Source: Planosporangium thailandense | GTDB taxonomy: Bacteria > Actinomycetota > Actinomycetes > Mycobacteriales > Micromonosporaceae | DNA: 64,000 bases | NCBI RefSeq assembly: GCF_011947195.1 | Contig: NZ_JAATVY010000024.1 | Location: 1 to 64,000, forward strand | Direction of reading: 5' to 3' | Shown: positions 35,651 through 45,028 of the stretch, piece by piece | Layout: the number at the start of each line of letters is the position of its first letter | Position numbering within the stretch: position 1 is the stretch's first letter | Position numbers and translations under genes: made by a program | The notes under the pieces: model-generated | What the model saw: only the letters and a program-made list of their open reading frames with translations | Told to the model about the DNA's origin: nothing | Databases searched by the model: none

Positions 35651-36856
35651 CTACCGGGATGACGCCTGGACCGGCGGGCGTGAACCACCGCGCGCGACCA
35701 GTTCGGCGATCGGCAGAGTGGCGGCGCCCATCGCCACCGCGTCCGGGCCGAGCCGCGACAGCTCGATCGCCGCCTCGCTGAACGGATGCGCAAGCGCCTG
35801 CGCCGCCGCGACCTCCCGGATCCGGGGCAGCAGCCGCGTGCCGAGTGCGAGCCCGGCCCAGCCACCGAGCACGATCCGTTCGGGATTGAACAGGTTGACG
35901 AGGTTGGCGATGCCCACGCCCAGATAGCCCGCCGTCTCGTCGAGCAGCCGGTCCGCGGCCGCGGACCGGTCGGCCGCGTCGATCAGCGCGGCGAGCCGCG
36001 CCTCCTCGTCGCCGGGCAACTCCGCACCGTACCGATCGAGGAGGCTCTGGGCCCCCACGTACGCCTCCAGGCAGCCGCGCCCACCGCACCGGCACGGCCT
36101 GCCCCCGTACACGATCGCGGTGTGACCCCACTCGCCGGCGCTGCTGCTCGTGCCCTGGTAGGTGGTGCCGTCGGTGACGATGGCCGCACCCACGCCGGAG
36201 CCCACCAGCGCGAACACCGCATGCCGCGCGCCCCGGCCCGCGCCGAACCACATCTCGGCCTGACCCAGCGTCTTCGCGCCGTTGTCGATGAACAGCGGCA
36301 GATCCGTGCCGGCGCGGATGAGCGCCTCGAGCGGCACGGCGTCCCACCCGACGGTCGGCGCGTGTACCAGCGCCAGCCGCCCCCGCTCGACGGTGCCGAA
36401 CACGCCGATCCCGACGCCGAGGACGCGCTCAGCCGCGACGTCCGCGCCGGCGACGGCCTCGCGCACGCCGGCGGCCACGAGCGCGGCGACCGTTCCCGGG
36501 TCGGGGTCCCCGGCGCCGACGGGGCGATCCACCGTGGCGAGCGCCCGCATCGACAGGTCGAACAGCTCGGTCCTGACCCGGGTCGGGCCCACGTCGACGC
36601 CGATGACGTACCCGTACGCGGGGTCGACGCGCAGCAGGACCCTCGGTCGTCCGCCGTCGGATTCGACCAGCCCCGCCTCGACGACGACCCCCTCGTCGAT
36701 CAGCTCGCCGGTGACGTTGCTGACCGTACCGGCGCTCAGGCCGGTGAGCCGGCTCAGTTCGAGCCGGCTCACCGGGCCGTCCAGGAAGAGCCTGGACAGC
36801 AGCGCCGAGCGGTTGGTACGCCGCACGTCGCGCACGGTCGTCCGCCGGCTGTTCAT
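35651..36856 (-). CDS. ROK family transcriptional regulator
   Basis: A 401-residue NagC/XylR-like protein. The N-terminal winged helix (SRLELSRLTGLSAGTVSNVT, about 30-49) is followed by a ROK sugar-kinase-like domain with VIGVDVGPTRVR, GEWGHTAI and the zinc motif CRCGGRGCLEAYVG. It probably binds a sugar and represses or activates glycan-use genes such as the GH3 gene downstream on the same strand. An AT-rich palindrome lies in the region upstream of its start. Confidence 0.92.
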   Translation of the reverse strand: MNSRRTTVRDVRRTNRSALLSRLFLDGPVSRLELSRLTGLSAGTVSNVTGELIDEGVVVEAGLVESDGGRPRVLLRVDPAYGYVIGVDVGPTRVRTELFDLSMRALATVDRPVGAGDPDPGTVAALVAAGVREAVAGADVAAERVLGVGIGVFGTVERGRLALVHAPTVGWDAVPLEALIRAGTDLPLFIDNGAKTLGQAEMWFGAGRGARHAVFALVGSGVGAAIVTDGTTYQGTSSSAGEWGHTAIVYGGRPCRCGGRGCLEAYVGAQSLLDRYGAELPGDEEARLAALIDAADRSAAADRLLDETAGYLGVGIANLVNLFNPERIVLGGWAGLALGTRLLPRIREVAAAQALAHPFSEAAIELSRLGPDAVAMGAATLPIAELVARGGSRPPVQASSR

Positions 36857-36917
36857 CGCCCGGCTTCCACGCGCCCGGCCGCCACGAGAGTCCGCACGCC
36901 AGGAGTGTAGGTCCGAT

Positions 36918-36934
36918 AATTCAGCACTTGAATT
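36918..36934. promoter_or_regulatory. AT-rich palindrome between ROK and methyltransferase genes
   Basis: AATTCA-GCACT-TGAATT, 62 nt before the ROK start and 70 nt before the divergent methyltransferase start. AT-rich palindromes are typical of ROK operators and conspicuous in this high-GC sequence. Confidence 0.45.
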
Positions 36935-37003
36935 AGTGGCGATCGATTCTTAGGTTAGCTGCGGCTTAACCGTTGAGCCGGGCCGCTGGGACAATCGCAG
37001 GCG

Positions 37004-37675
37004 ATGTCCGACTCCTCCACGATCTTCGCCCGGACCCGCCTCGCGGCGGTGCCGTTCGTCCCCGAGATCCGCATCCAGCAGGCCGACGAGCGGATCGGCC
37101 TGTGGGACCTGATCGGCGGTGCGTACAGCAGCGACCGGCCACCGCCGTTCTGGGCCTTCGCCTGGGCCGGCGGGCAGGGCCTGGCCCGCTACGTGCTCGA
37201 CCACCCCGACACCGTCCGGGGGCTGCGGGTACTGGATCTCGCCACCGGCAGCGGCCTGGTCGCGATCGCGGCCGCGGTGGCCGGCGCGGCAGGGGTCCGA
37301 GCCGTCGACGTGGCCGCCGACGCGGTACGGGCCGTCGGGCTCAACGCCGCCGCCAACGGCGTCGCCGTGGAGGCGGTGCTCGGCGACGTCCACGACGGCG
37401 GACTGTTCGACCGGATGGCCGGCGACGCCGACGTGGTGCTGGTCGGGGACGGCTTCTACAGCAGGGCGACGGCGGAACGGATGCTCGCGTTCCTGCGGCG
37501 CGCCGCGCGCGGTGGCGCCCGGGTGCTCGTCGGCGACCCCGGTCGGGAGTTCCTGCCGCAGCGGCAGTTCCAGCAGCGGGCGGCGTACGACGTCCCGACC
37601 CGCCCGTCGCTGGAGGACGTACCGGTCAAGCGCACCGCGATCTGGGAACTGCCCGCCCCCACCGCCGGGAGGTGA
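37004..37675 (+). CDS. Class I SAM methyltransferase, ETFB-KMT/PrmA-like
   Basis: A 223-residue methyltransferase. The SAM loop LRVLDLATGSGLVAIAAAVAG lies near residues 74-94, followed by RAVDVAADAVRAVGLNAAANG and ADVVLVGDGFYS. It resembles the lysine methyltransferase METTL20/PrmA group, whose motif DPxY is replaced by GDGFY here, so the target is uncertain. It is divergent from the ROK gene. A DoxX gene follows in the same direction after 74 nt. Confidence 0.8.
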   Translation: MSDSSTIFARTRLAAVPFVPEIRIQQADERIGLWDLIGGAYSSDRPPPFWAFAWAGGQGLARYVLDHPDTVRGLRVLDLATGSGLVAIAAAVAGAAGVRAVDVAADAVRAVGLNAAANGVAVEAVLGDVHDGGLFDRMAGDADVVLVGDGFYSRATAERMLAFLRRAARGGARVLVGDPGREFLPQRQFQQRAAYDVPTRPSLEDVPVKRTAIWELPAPTAGR

Positions 37676-37749
37676 ACTCCCCCGGACACGGGGTATCGGG
37701 GTATCGCGGCAACGACCCGACGTCGATGCCGACAGTTCGGAGGACCGCC

Positions 37750-38184
37750 ATGTCGCTGCCCGTCAGACCCTGGCAGTTGCCGGCCCGGCTGGCCGCCGGC
37801 GCCGTCATCTTCAACTCCGGCCTCGCCAAGCGCAACGCCGACGACGCGACGATCGCCGGGCTGCACGGGATGGCCGCCGGCACGTACCCCGTCCTGCACA
37901 GGCTCCCCCCGGACCGGTTCGTGCGGCTGCTGTCGGCCACGGAGATCGCCCTCGGCGCGGCCCTGCTGCTACCCGTCGTACCCACGGCGCTCGCCGGCAT
38001 CGGGCTGACGGCTTTCTCCGCCGGCCTGGTCGGCCTGTACCTGCGGACCCCGGGCATGCGGGAGCCGGGCACGCTCCGCCCGACCCAGCAGGGGACCGCC
38101 CTCGTCAAGGATGTGTGGCTGCTGGGGATCGGCCTGGGCCTCGTCATCGAGGAGCTCAGCGGCAAGGACCACCAGCCGGACTGA
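37750..38184 (+). CDS. DoxX-like membrane protein
   Basis: A 144-residue protein with four hydrophobic segments: LAAGAVIFNSGLAK, LSATEIALGAALLLPVVPTAL, IGLTAFSAGLVGLYL and VWLLGIGLGLVIEEL. Layout and length match DoxX/DUF417-type proteins, some of which work with oxidoreductases. The ATG at 37750 follows CGGAGGACC. Function unknown. Confidence 0.7.
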   Translation: MSLPVRPWQLPARLAAGAVIFNSGLAKRNADDATIAGLHGMAAGTYPVLHRLPPDRFVRLLSATEIALGAALLLPVVPTALAGIGLTAFSAGLVGLYLRTPGMREPGTLRPTQQGTALVKDVWLLGIGLGLVIEELSGKDHQPD

Positions 38185-38221
38185 CCGCCGGCAGGCGTCC
38201 CGAGCCGTCCATCGAGTCCGG

Positions 38222-39049
38222 TCACCGTCGTGACGGTGACGCGGTCGCGAGCGAGACCGTACACGCGAGGTCCTGGACCGCGGTGGGGGTATCCCCGCTG
38301 GCGATGAACCCGAACCTGGCGGCACCCTTCGGCGACGGCGATCCGTTCCAGCCTTCGCTCTGCACCGTCACCTTCGAGTGGGTCTGCGTGTACTGGCCGT
38401 TCCACATCTGCATGACGGCCTGGTCGCCGGGGAACGTCCAGGTCACCGTCCAGCCGTCGATGGCCGCAGCCCCGGTGGCGCGTACGGTGACCGTGGCCCG
38501 GAACCCCGACTGCCACGTGCTGCTGACCGCGAACGAGGCGACACAGCCCGGACGCTCACTCGGCGGCGGCGCGGCGTGGCGCGCGGTGGGGTTGGGCCGG
38601 CCGGGGTTGCGCTGCCCGGTGAGGTTGGGGTGCAGCCGCTGCGCCAGGAAGATCGACAACGTCGCGACGACGATCGCGGCGACCGCCCAGCCCGCCGCGC
38701 GCAGATCTCCGCCGACCGCCCGCTTACGGGTACCGGCCGGTGCGCCCCCGGCCGTCGGGCCACTGCTGAAGATGCCGCTGCCGACGGTACGGTGGCCTGT
38801 CTCGTCGCCGCCGGCCGCGGCGGCCTCTCCCGGAAGCCCGTCCGCCGCAGCGCCGGCCTCGGGTGCCAGGTCATCATCGCCCGCGCCGTCCGGATCGGCA
38901 TTCGGTCGGTCGTTCTCCGGCCGGTCGCTCTCCAGCCCGTCGCTCTCCGGCCGGTGGCTGTCCTCCGGTAGCCCGTCCTCCCGGCGGCCGTCGTCCGGGT
39001 CGCTGCCCTCCGGCCCACCGTCTGCCCGACGCTCCACCTCGATCCGCAC
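38222..39049 (-). CDS. Membrane-anchored CBM2 protein
   Basis: A 275-residue protein in three parts: an acidic, disordered N-terminal 110 residues; one transmembrane helix (AAGWAVAAIVVATLSIFLA, about 117-135); and an extracellular CBM2 carbohydrate-binding module (about 165-268) with conserved W in STWQSGF and DGWTVTWTFPGDQAV and the terminal disulfide cysteines (GCVASF, LACTV). No catalytic domain is present. CBM2 binds cellulose or chitin, so this could tether the cell to polymer. The cytoplasmic tail is made of repeats such as PEDSHRPESDG. Confidence 0.82.
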   Translation of the reverse strand: MRIEVERRADGGPEGSDPDDGRREDGLPEDSHRPESDGLESDRPENDRPNADPDGAGDDDLAPEAGAAADGLPGEAAAAGGDETGHRTVGSGIFSSGPTAGGAPAGTRKRAVGGDLRAAGWAVAAIVVATLSIFLAQRLHPNLTGQRNPGRPNPTARHAAPPPSERPGCVASFAVSSTWQSGFRATVTVRATGAAAIDGWTVTWTFPGDQAVMQMWNGQYTQTHSKVTVQSEGWNGSPSPKGAARFGFIASGDTPTAVQDLACTVSLATASPSRR

Positions 39050-39051
39050 CT

Positions 39052-39139
39052 TTCGATACCGGTTGGACTTCGATACCGGTTGAACTTCGGTACTGGGTTG
39101 ACCTTCGGTACCGGGTTGAACGCCGGTACTTAGTTGAAC
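39052..39139. repeat. 17/18-nt tandem array, 5 copies
   Basis: Units TTCGATACCGGTTGGAC to TTCGGTACCGGGTTGAAC directly upstream of the CBM2 gene start, in the position of its promoter; the unit grows from 17 to 18 nt along the array. Confidence 0.9.
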
Positions 39140-39408
39140 GCCGCCGCGGCGATCCCGGGGAGCCTCTACCTGGTTACGGCCACCCCAAACATGCCGGTAC
39201 CACGGGCGGCGAGCCCGTAGGGCGGCGCTGCTGCGCGCCGCACCGACAGGCGGGCGCCGGGCGGTGAATCACCCCGGCCGGGTGATGCCGGTGCCGGAGC
39301 GGCGATGCGATTCTTCGCCGGTGGACGCAAACGCGACCGTTGGCTCCTGCCCGAAGCGTTGCGACAAGACGGCCGCCCGCCGCCGGCTGCCGCAGCACCG
39401 CGGCAGGC

Positions 39409-42400
39409 ATGAATAAGCTGCTGACAGCTCTCGGCCGGCTGCCAGTCGCCACCGCACGGGCCCTTCCCGTGCCCGGCCGCAGCCGGATGTCGCGCCGCTC
39501 GTGGGTGGGCAACGGGCGGGCCCACATCGAGGTGCGCGGCCTCGACCGGCCCGGCAGCGAAGCCTTCGCCAAGCAGGTGGAAGAGCAGCTTGAGCGGCTC
39601 CACGGAGTCCACTGGGCCGAGGTCAACGCCGTCCTCGGCCGCGTGGTGGTGGCGTTCACCGGTGACCGGGTCGATGTCGACGATCTCGTCGACGCGATCG
39701 AAGACGTGGAGGAAGCCCACGAACTGCACACGGCGGGCTTCCCGAAGAGCCGTCCGGAGCATCCCGCCGACGACGAGCCGCTGCACCGGCAACTGGTCGC
39801 GCTGGGCAGCGACGCGCTCGGGCTCGCGCTGTCGACGGTACGGCCGGTGCTCCGGCAGCGGACGTTCCCCTCCGACGTGCTCTCCGTGCTCGCCCTGGTG
39901 GACTCCACCCCCCGGCTGCGACACGCGCTGTACGAACGGTTCGGCCGGGCCGCCACCGACCTGACCCTCGCCGTGACGCACGCGATCGCTTCGGGGCTGA
40001 CGCCGGGGCCGCCGGTCAGTGTGCTCACCGACGCGGCGTACCGGGCGGTGCTGATCTCGGAGATCAACGCCCGTCGCACCGTCTGGCAGCGCAGGGAGCC
40101 GGACCTGCAGTCCCGTCCGGACGGCGAGCGGGCGGAGCCGGTGGACGTGTCGCGGCGGCCGGTTCCGGTGCCACCGGGCCCGATCGAGCGCTACGCCGAC
40201 CGCGCCTCGTTCATCGCGCTGACCGCGGCGGCAGGCGCCGTCGCGGTCACCCGGGACCGCGGCCGGGCCCGGACCGCGCTGACCGTGATCGCGCCGAGGG
40301 CTGCCCGACTGAGCCGGGAGGTGTTCGCCGCGCGGCTGGGCCGTGCCCTCTGCGCCCGTGGCGTCGTACCGCTCGACGCCACGGCGCTGCGCCGGCTCGA
40401 CCGGCTCGACACCGTCGTCATCGACTCCCGCGCGTTGACCACCGGCCGGTTCGCCATCGGAGAGCTGCGCGGCGCGGAATCCGAGCTGTCCCCTGAGGAG
40501 GAAAGCAGCCTACGGGTCCGGGCCGGATCGCTGATGGACGCGCGCGAACCGGGCGCGGTACGCACGATCGACGACTGGACGCTCGGGCCGCTGAGCAAGG
40601 TCGTGCCCGGCGGCCAGCGGCTGGCCCGCACGGTGGCGGACCAGCTGCGCGCTCCCGACGGCGTGACGCTCGGGCTGGTACACGGAGACACACTCGTCGC
40701 GGTGCTCGCCGCCGTACCCGAGCTCCGCCCGAACGCGACCGACCTGGTCGCGGCGGCCCGTTCGGTCGGCACCGTCATCCTGGCCGGCGTCGGCAGCGGC
40801 CTGGGCGCCCGGATCTCCGCGGATGCCGTGGTGCCCGCCGGCACCCATCTGGCGTCGGAGATCCGTAAGCTGCAGCAACAGCAGCGGATGGTCGCCCTGG
40901 TCGCCGACGCGCGAGCCGGCAACGCCGCAATGGCGGCGGCCGACTGCGGCGTCGGCGTGCTGGACGAGACGGGGCCGGTGCCCTGGGCCGCGGATCTGCT
41001 CTGCGGGCCGGGCCTGGCCCAGGCCTGCCGGATCCTGGACGCCGTGACCGCGGCGCGCACCGTCGCCCGCCGCGGTGCGCTCATCTCGCTGTACGGTTCA
41101 GTCGCCGCCGCGCTCCTGGCCCTGTCCGGCCCCGCCGCCGGGCAGTTCGGACGCGCGCGGATCGCCGGCACCGCCGCCGCTGTGGTGGGGATGACGGTCG
41201 GCGCCCTGGCCGCCCGGTCGGTCGACGAGCGCCCCGATCCGGTGCCGATCGACGAGACGCCGTGGCACGCACTGGCCCCGGAGACCGCCCTGCGCCGCCT
41301 CGACAGCTCGCCCGACGGGCTGACGGCGGAGGACGCCGCCGCCCGTCTCGCGGAGCAGCCGTCCCTGGACGGGCACCGCGAAGAGCGCTTCCTCCGCGCC
41401 ACGGTCGACGAGCTGGCCAACCCCCTGACCCCGCTGCTGGCGACCGGCGCGGCGATGTCGGCGGCCACCGGCTCGGTCACCGACGCGACGCTCATCGGCT
41501 CGGTGATGGGCGCGAACGCGCTGCTCGGCGCCGCGCAGCGGGTCAGCGCCGACCGGGCGCTGCGGCGCCTCGCCCGGGACACCTCGCTGCGGGCCCAGGT
41601 ACGGCGCAACGGCCACGAGCTGGATCTGGCCGCCGACGAGATCGTCCCGGGTGACGTGATCGTGCTGCGCGCCGGGGACGCCGTACCCGCCGACTGCCGG
41701 ATCCTCGAGGCCGCCAACGTGGAGGTGGACGAGTCCACGCTCACCGGAGAGTCCCAGCTGGTGACCAAGACCGCCATGCCGTTGGCAGCCGCCAGCGTGG
41801 CGGAGCGGCGCAGCATGCTGTACGAGGGCACCATCGTCGCCGCCGGGGAGGCGACGTGTGTGGTGGTGGCGACCGGCCCGCGCAGCGAGATGGGCCGAAG
41901 CGGCCGGGCGGCCGAGACGGGCCCACCGACGCGCGGCGTGCAGGCGCGGCTGATGCGGCTGACCGGCGCGAGCGTACCCATCGCGCTCGGCTCGGGCGCG
42001 GCGCTCATCGCCGGTGGCCTGTTGCGGGGCCGGCCGTTGTCCACCACCCTCGGCACCGCGGTCAGCCTCGCCGTGGCGGCAGTGCCCGAAGGGCTGCCCC
42101 TCGTTGCGACGGTCGGTCAGATCGCCGCGGCGCGCCGGCTGTCGCAGCGCCGGGCGCTGGTACGCGACCCGTCGACCACCGAGGCGCTCGGCCGGGTCGA
42201 CGTGCTGTGCTTCGACAAGACGGGGACGCTGACGGAGGGGCGGGTGCGCCTTCAGCAGGTGTCCGACGGGCTGCGCGCCGCGCCGGTGGACCAGCTGTCG
42301 CCAACCGCCCGACCGGTGCTCGCCGCCGGTCTGCGGGCCAGCCCGGCGGCGCGCGACGAGGTACCGCACCCCACCGACCGGGCGGTGATCACCGGGGCCG

Positions 42401-43851
42401 AGGAGGCCGGGGTCACCCCTGCGGACGGGCTCGGCCATTGGCGGGTGGTCGGTGACATGCCGTTCGAACCGGCCCGCGGTTACCACGCGGCGCTCGGCGC
42501 GACCTCCCGCGGCCTGTTGCTCAGCGTGAAGGGCGCACCGGAGACCGTGCTGCCGGCCTGTACCGGCTGGCGCCGTAACGGTCGGGTCGAGCGGCTGGAC
42601 TCCCGGGCGGTGGCGTCGATCGAGACGGAGGTGGACCGGCTGGCCCGTCAGGGGTACCGGGTCCTCGCCGTGGCCCAGCGTCCGGTGGCCGCCCGTCGGC
42701 AGATCCGCCCCGAGCTCGTCGCGGACCTCGAGTTTCTCGGCCTGCTCGGGCTGGCCGACTCGGCCCGTCCGGAGGCGGCGGCCGCGGTGGCCGGACTGCG
42801 CCGCGCCGGCGTCAAGGTGATCATGCTGACCGGAGACCATCCGACCACCGCCGAGGCGATCGCCGCCGAGCTCGACATCGTCAACGGTGGCCGGGTGATG
42901 ACCGGATCCGAGATCGACGAGCTCGACGACGGCAAGCTCGCCGAGGTGTTGCCGGAGGTGTCGGTCTTCGCCCGGGTCACCCCCACCCACAAGGTCCGCA
43001 TCGTGCAGGCGCTGCAGACCGAGGGGCACACCGTCGCGATGACCGGTGACGGCGCGAACGACGCCGCCGCGATCCGCCTCGCCGACGTGGGTATCGCGCT
43101 GGGCCAGCGGGGCACCGACGCCGCCCGGGAGTCGGCCGACCTCATCGTCACCGACGACCGCATCGAGACGATCATCCATGCCGTCGTGGAGGGCCGCGCG
43201 ATGTGGGCGTCGGTACGCGACGCGGTATCCGTACTGGTCGGCGGCAACCTCGGCGAGATCGGTTTCGCGCTCGGGACCGGGCTGCTGGCCCCGGCCGGCT
43301 CGCCGCTCAACGCCCGGCAACTGCTCCTGGTGAACCTGCTCACCGACCTGCTGCCGTCGCTGGCGCTGTCGGTGCGGGAGCCGTCCAAACAGACCCCGGA
43401 GGACCTGCTGCACGAGGGCCCGGAGGCGTCGCTGGGCCGCTCCCTGACCCGCGACGTCGCGGTACGCGCCCTCGCGACGGCCGGGGCGACGACGGGCGCG
43501 TGGCTGATCGGCCGGGGTACGGGTACCCGGACGCGTGCCAGCACCGTGGCGCTCGTGGCTCTGGTCGGCACCCAGCTCGGCCAGACGCTGGTCGCCGGCT
43601 GGCGCAGCCCGCTCGTCGTCGGGGCGAGCGCGGTGTCCGCGGCCGCGCTCGGCGCGATCGTGCAGACACCCGGGGTCAGCCAGTTCTTCGGCTGCCGGCC
43701 GATGGGACCGATCGCCTGGACGACCGGGCTGTGGGCGAGCGGAATCGGTACTGCGGCCGCGATGGTGGCATCGCGGCTCGCCGGACGGGTATGGCCGGAG
43801 CCAGGGCAGCCTGACGGCAGCGAACCCGGCGGCGGCACGCCCGAGCAGTAG
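39409..43851 (+). CDS. Large cation P-type ATPase, CtpH/CtpI-like
   Basis: A 1480-residue P-type ATPase, about 600 residues longer than standard pumps. The extra N-terminal half contains metal-binding-like HGVHWAEVNAVLGRVVVAF (degenerate HMA fold, no CxxC) and a partial kinase-like duplicate. The pump core has TGES near 779, PEGLPLVA near 893, phosphorylation site D936KTGT and GDGANDAAAI near 1212. The PEGL motif in place of CPC points to P2-like ions such as Ca2+ or Mg2+ rather than heavy metals. The ATG at 39409 follows a short GGCAGG. An H1-like gene follows 58 nt later. Confidence 0.88.
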   Translation: MNKLLTALGRLPVATARALPVPGRSRMSRRSWVGNGRAHIEVRGLDRPGSEAFAKQVEEQLERLHGVHWAEVNAVLGRVVVAFTGDRVDVDDLVDAIEDVEEAHELHTAGFPKSRPEHPADDEPLHRQLVALGSDALGLALSTVRPVLRQRTFPSDVLSVLALVDSTPRLRHALYERFGRAATDLTLAVTHAIASGLTPGPPVSVLTDAAYRAVLISEINARRTVWQRREPDLQSRPDGERAEPVDVSRRPVPVPPGPIERYADRASFIALTAAAGAVAVTRDRGRARTALTVIAPRAARLSREVFAARLGRALCARGVVPLDATALRRLDRLDTVVIDSRALTTGRFAIGELRGAESELSPEEESSLRVRAGSLMDAREPGAVRTIDDWTLGPLSKVVPGGQRLARTVADQLRAPDGVTLGLVHGDTLVAVLAAVPELRPNATDLVAAARSVGTVILAGVGSGLGARISADAVVPAGTHLASEIRKLQQQQRMVALVADARAGNAAMAAADCGVGVLDETGPVPWAADLLCGPGLAQACRILDAVTAARTVARRGALISLYGSVAAALLALSGPAAGQFGRARIAGTAAAVVGMTVGALAARSVDERPDPVPIDETPWHALAPETALRRLDSSPDGLTAEDAAARLAEQPSLDGHREERFLRATVDELANPLTPLLATGAAMSAATGSVTDATLIGSVMGANALLGAAQRVSADRALRRLARDTSLRAQVRRNGHELDLAADEIVPGDVIVLRAGDAVPADCRILEAANVEVDESTLTGESQLVTKTAMPLAAASVAERRSMLYEGTIVAAGEATCVVVATGPRSEMGRSGRAAETGPPTRGVQARLMRLTGASVPIALGSGAALIAGGLLRGRPLSTTLGTAVSLAVAAVPEGLPLVATVGQIAAARRLSQRRALVRDPSTTEALGRVDVLCFDKTGTLTEGRVRLQQVSDGLRAAPVDQLSPTARPVLAAGLRASPAARDEVPHPTDRAVITGAEEAGVTPADGLGHWRVVGDMPFEPARGYHAALGATSRGLLLSVKGAPETVLPACTGWRRNGRVERLDSRAVASIETEVDRLARQGYRVLAVAQRPVAARRQIRPELVADLEFLGLLGLADSARPEAAAAVAGLRRAGVKVIMLTGDHPTTAEAIAAELDIVNGGRVMTGSEIDELDDGKLAEVLPEVSVFARVTPTHKVRIVQALQTEGHTVAMTGDGANDAAAIRLADVGIALGQRGTDAARESADLIVTDDRIETIIHAVVEGRAMWASVRDAVSVLVGGNLGEIGFALGTGLLAPAGSPLNARQLLLVNLLTDLLPSLALSVREPSKQTPEDLLHEGPEASLGRSLTRDVAVRALATAGATTGAWLIGRGTGTRTRASTVALVALVGTQLGQTLVAGWRSPLVVGASAVSAAALGAIVQTPGVSQFFGCRPMGPIAWTTGLWASGIGTAAAMVASRLAGRVWPEPGQPDGSEPGGGTPEQ

Positions 43852-43909
43852 CAGCATCGCCCACCGTGGACTGGTCGCCGAGCCGGACTCGGCGCGGAAG
43901 GGAGCAGGC

Positions 43910-44908
43910 ATGACCACACAGCCGACGGGACGAGGCGCGCGAGCGCCTCAGAAGCGCGCGGCGGCCCAGAAGCGCCCACCCGCGGCGGGCGCCGCTACCG
44001 GCGAGCGCGCTCCGGCGGCTCGACGGGCCCGCACGGCGAGCGCCGCGGCGCAGGAGCGCGCGGTACCGGCCGCGCGCACCGCGCCCCAGAAGCGCACCGC
44101 ACCGACCAAGCGCGCGGCCCCCCAGAAGCGCACTGCACCGACAAAGCGCGCGGGGGCGCAGAAGCGCGCCGCCGCGGAGAAGCGCGCGCCCGCGCAGAAG
44201 CGCACCACCGCGCAGAAGCGCACTACCGCGGAGAAGCGAGCCCCCGCGGAGAAGCGCACCACCGCGCAGAAGCGCACCACCGCGCAGAAGCGAGCCCCCG
44301 CGGAGAAGCGGACCGCCCCCCAGAAGCGGACGGCCGTACAAGCGCGCACCACCGCCCGGAAGCAGACGGCTGCCCAGAAGCGCACCATCGCGGAGCGGCG
44401 TGCCGCCGAGAGCCGGGCGGCCGCGCCGAGACGGGCACCGGCGGCGGCGCCCGTCCGCGAACCCGAGCCCGCGCGGGCCACGATTCCGCAGCAGCGCGAG
44501 ACCGAGCGGCGAGCCAGGGCCGCAGCGCCCAGCGAGCCACCACCGCAGCCGGTACCGGTCCGGCCGGCGCCGGCCACAGAGGAAGCACGTGAGGCTGGCG
44601 GGCAGGAGGTTCGCGAGCGGAAAGCCGGGACACGGGAGGCGCCGGCGCGGCCGGAGGCGGAGGGTCCGCCATACCCTCGCGTCGTCACGGTACCCGTCAT
44701 CGGGGCCCGCATCCCCCTTCCCCCGATGCCGTCGCCGGTCGGCGCGTCCAGTCGCGTGCTCTGGGTCGGCGGCCTGATCGGCGCGGCGGTTCTGGGTGCG
44801 CTGGAGTGGCCGGTGGCGGCGGCGCTGGCGGCCGGCACCTGGGTCCTCGAACGGTTCGCCAAGGCCACCGTTCGCGAGGAGTTGGAGCATCGGCCGGGCC
44901 GCGGCTGA
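43910..44908 (+). CDS. Histone-H1-like KR-repeat protein with membrane tail
   Basis: A 332-residue protein. Residues 57-140 are 14 hexapeptide repeats of the form TAPQKR/TTAEKR, followed by three degenerate copies, giving a basic H1-like tail. Residues about 180-245 are Pro/Glu/Arg-rich. The end has two hydrophobic stretches (SSRVLWVGGLIGAAVLGAL and WPVAAALAAGTWVLERF), so the basic domain would be tethered to the membrane. The ATG at 43910 follows GGGAGCAGG. Same direction as the P-type ATPase, 58 nt apart, so probably co-transcribed. Nucleic-acid binding is an inference from composition. Confidence 0.72.
   Translation: MTTQPTGRGARAPQKRAAAQKRPPAAGAATGERAPAARRARTASAAAQERAVPAARTAPQKRTAPTKRAAPQKRTAPTKRAGAQKRAAAEKRAPAQKRTTAQKRTTAEKRAPAEKRTTAQKRTTAQKRAPAEKRTAPQKRTAVQARTTARKQTAAQKRTIAERRAAESRAAAPRRAPAAAPVREPEPARATIPQQRETERRARAAAPSEPPPQPVPVRPAPATEEAREAGGQEVRERKAGTREAPARPEAEGPPYPRVVTVPVIGARIPLPPMPSPVGASSRVLWVGGLIGAAVLGALEWPVAAALAAGTWVLERFAKATVREELEHRPGRG
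44078..44329. repeat. 18-nt in-frame array, 14 copies
   Basis: The KR hexapeptide array: (T/A)xx(Q/E/T)KR. The longest array in the window; copies vary by synonymous and conservative changes, so it is older than most others here. Confidence 0.9.
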
Positions 44909-44932
44909 GATCGCCCGTGCCTCGCGCTCCGG

Positions 44933-44980
44933 GATCTTGGACACTTGTGCCGCCTATAACCGGCCCAGGTGTCCAAGATC
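44933..44980. repeat. 48-nt GATCTTGG palindrome, copy 3
   Basis: Outer 12-bp arms GATCTTGGACAC/GTGTCCAAGATC are perfect; pairing continues to 20 bp with two mismatches around an 8-nt centre. It sits between two convergent genes and may act as their terminator. Confidence 0.95.
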
Positions 44981-45028
44981 GCCACGGCGCACGTCGAGCG
45001 CTGGCTGCCGAGCGCTGGCTGCCGAACG

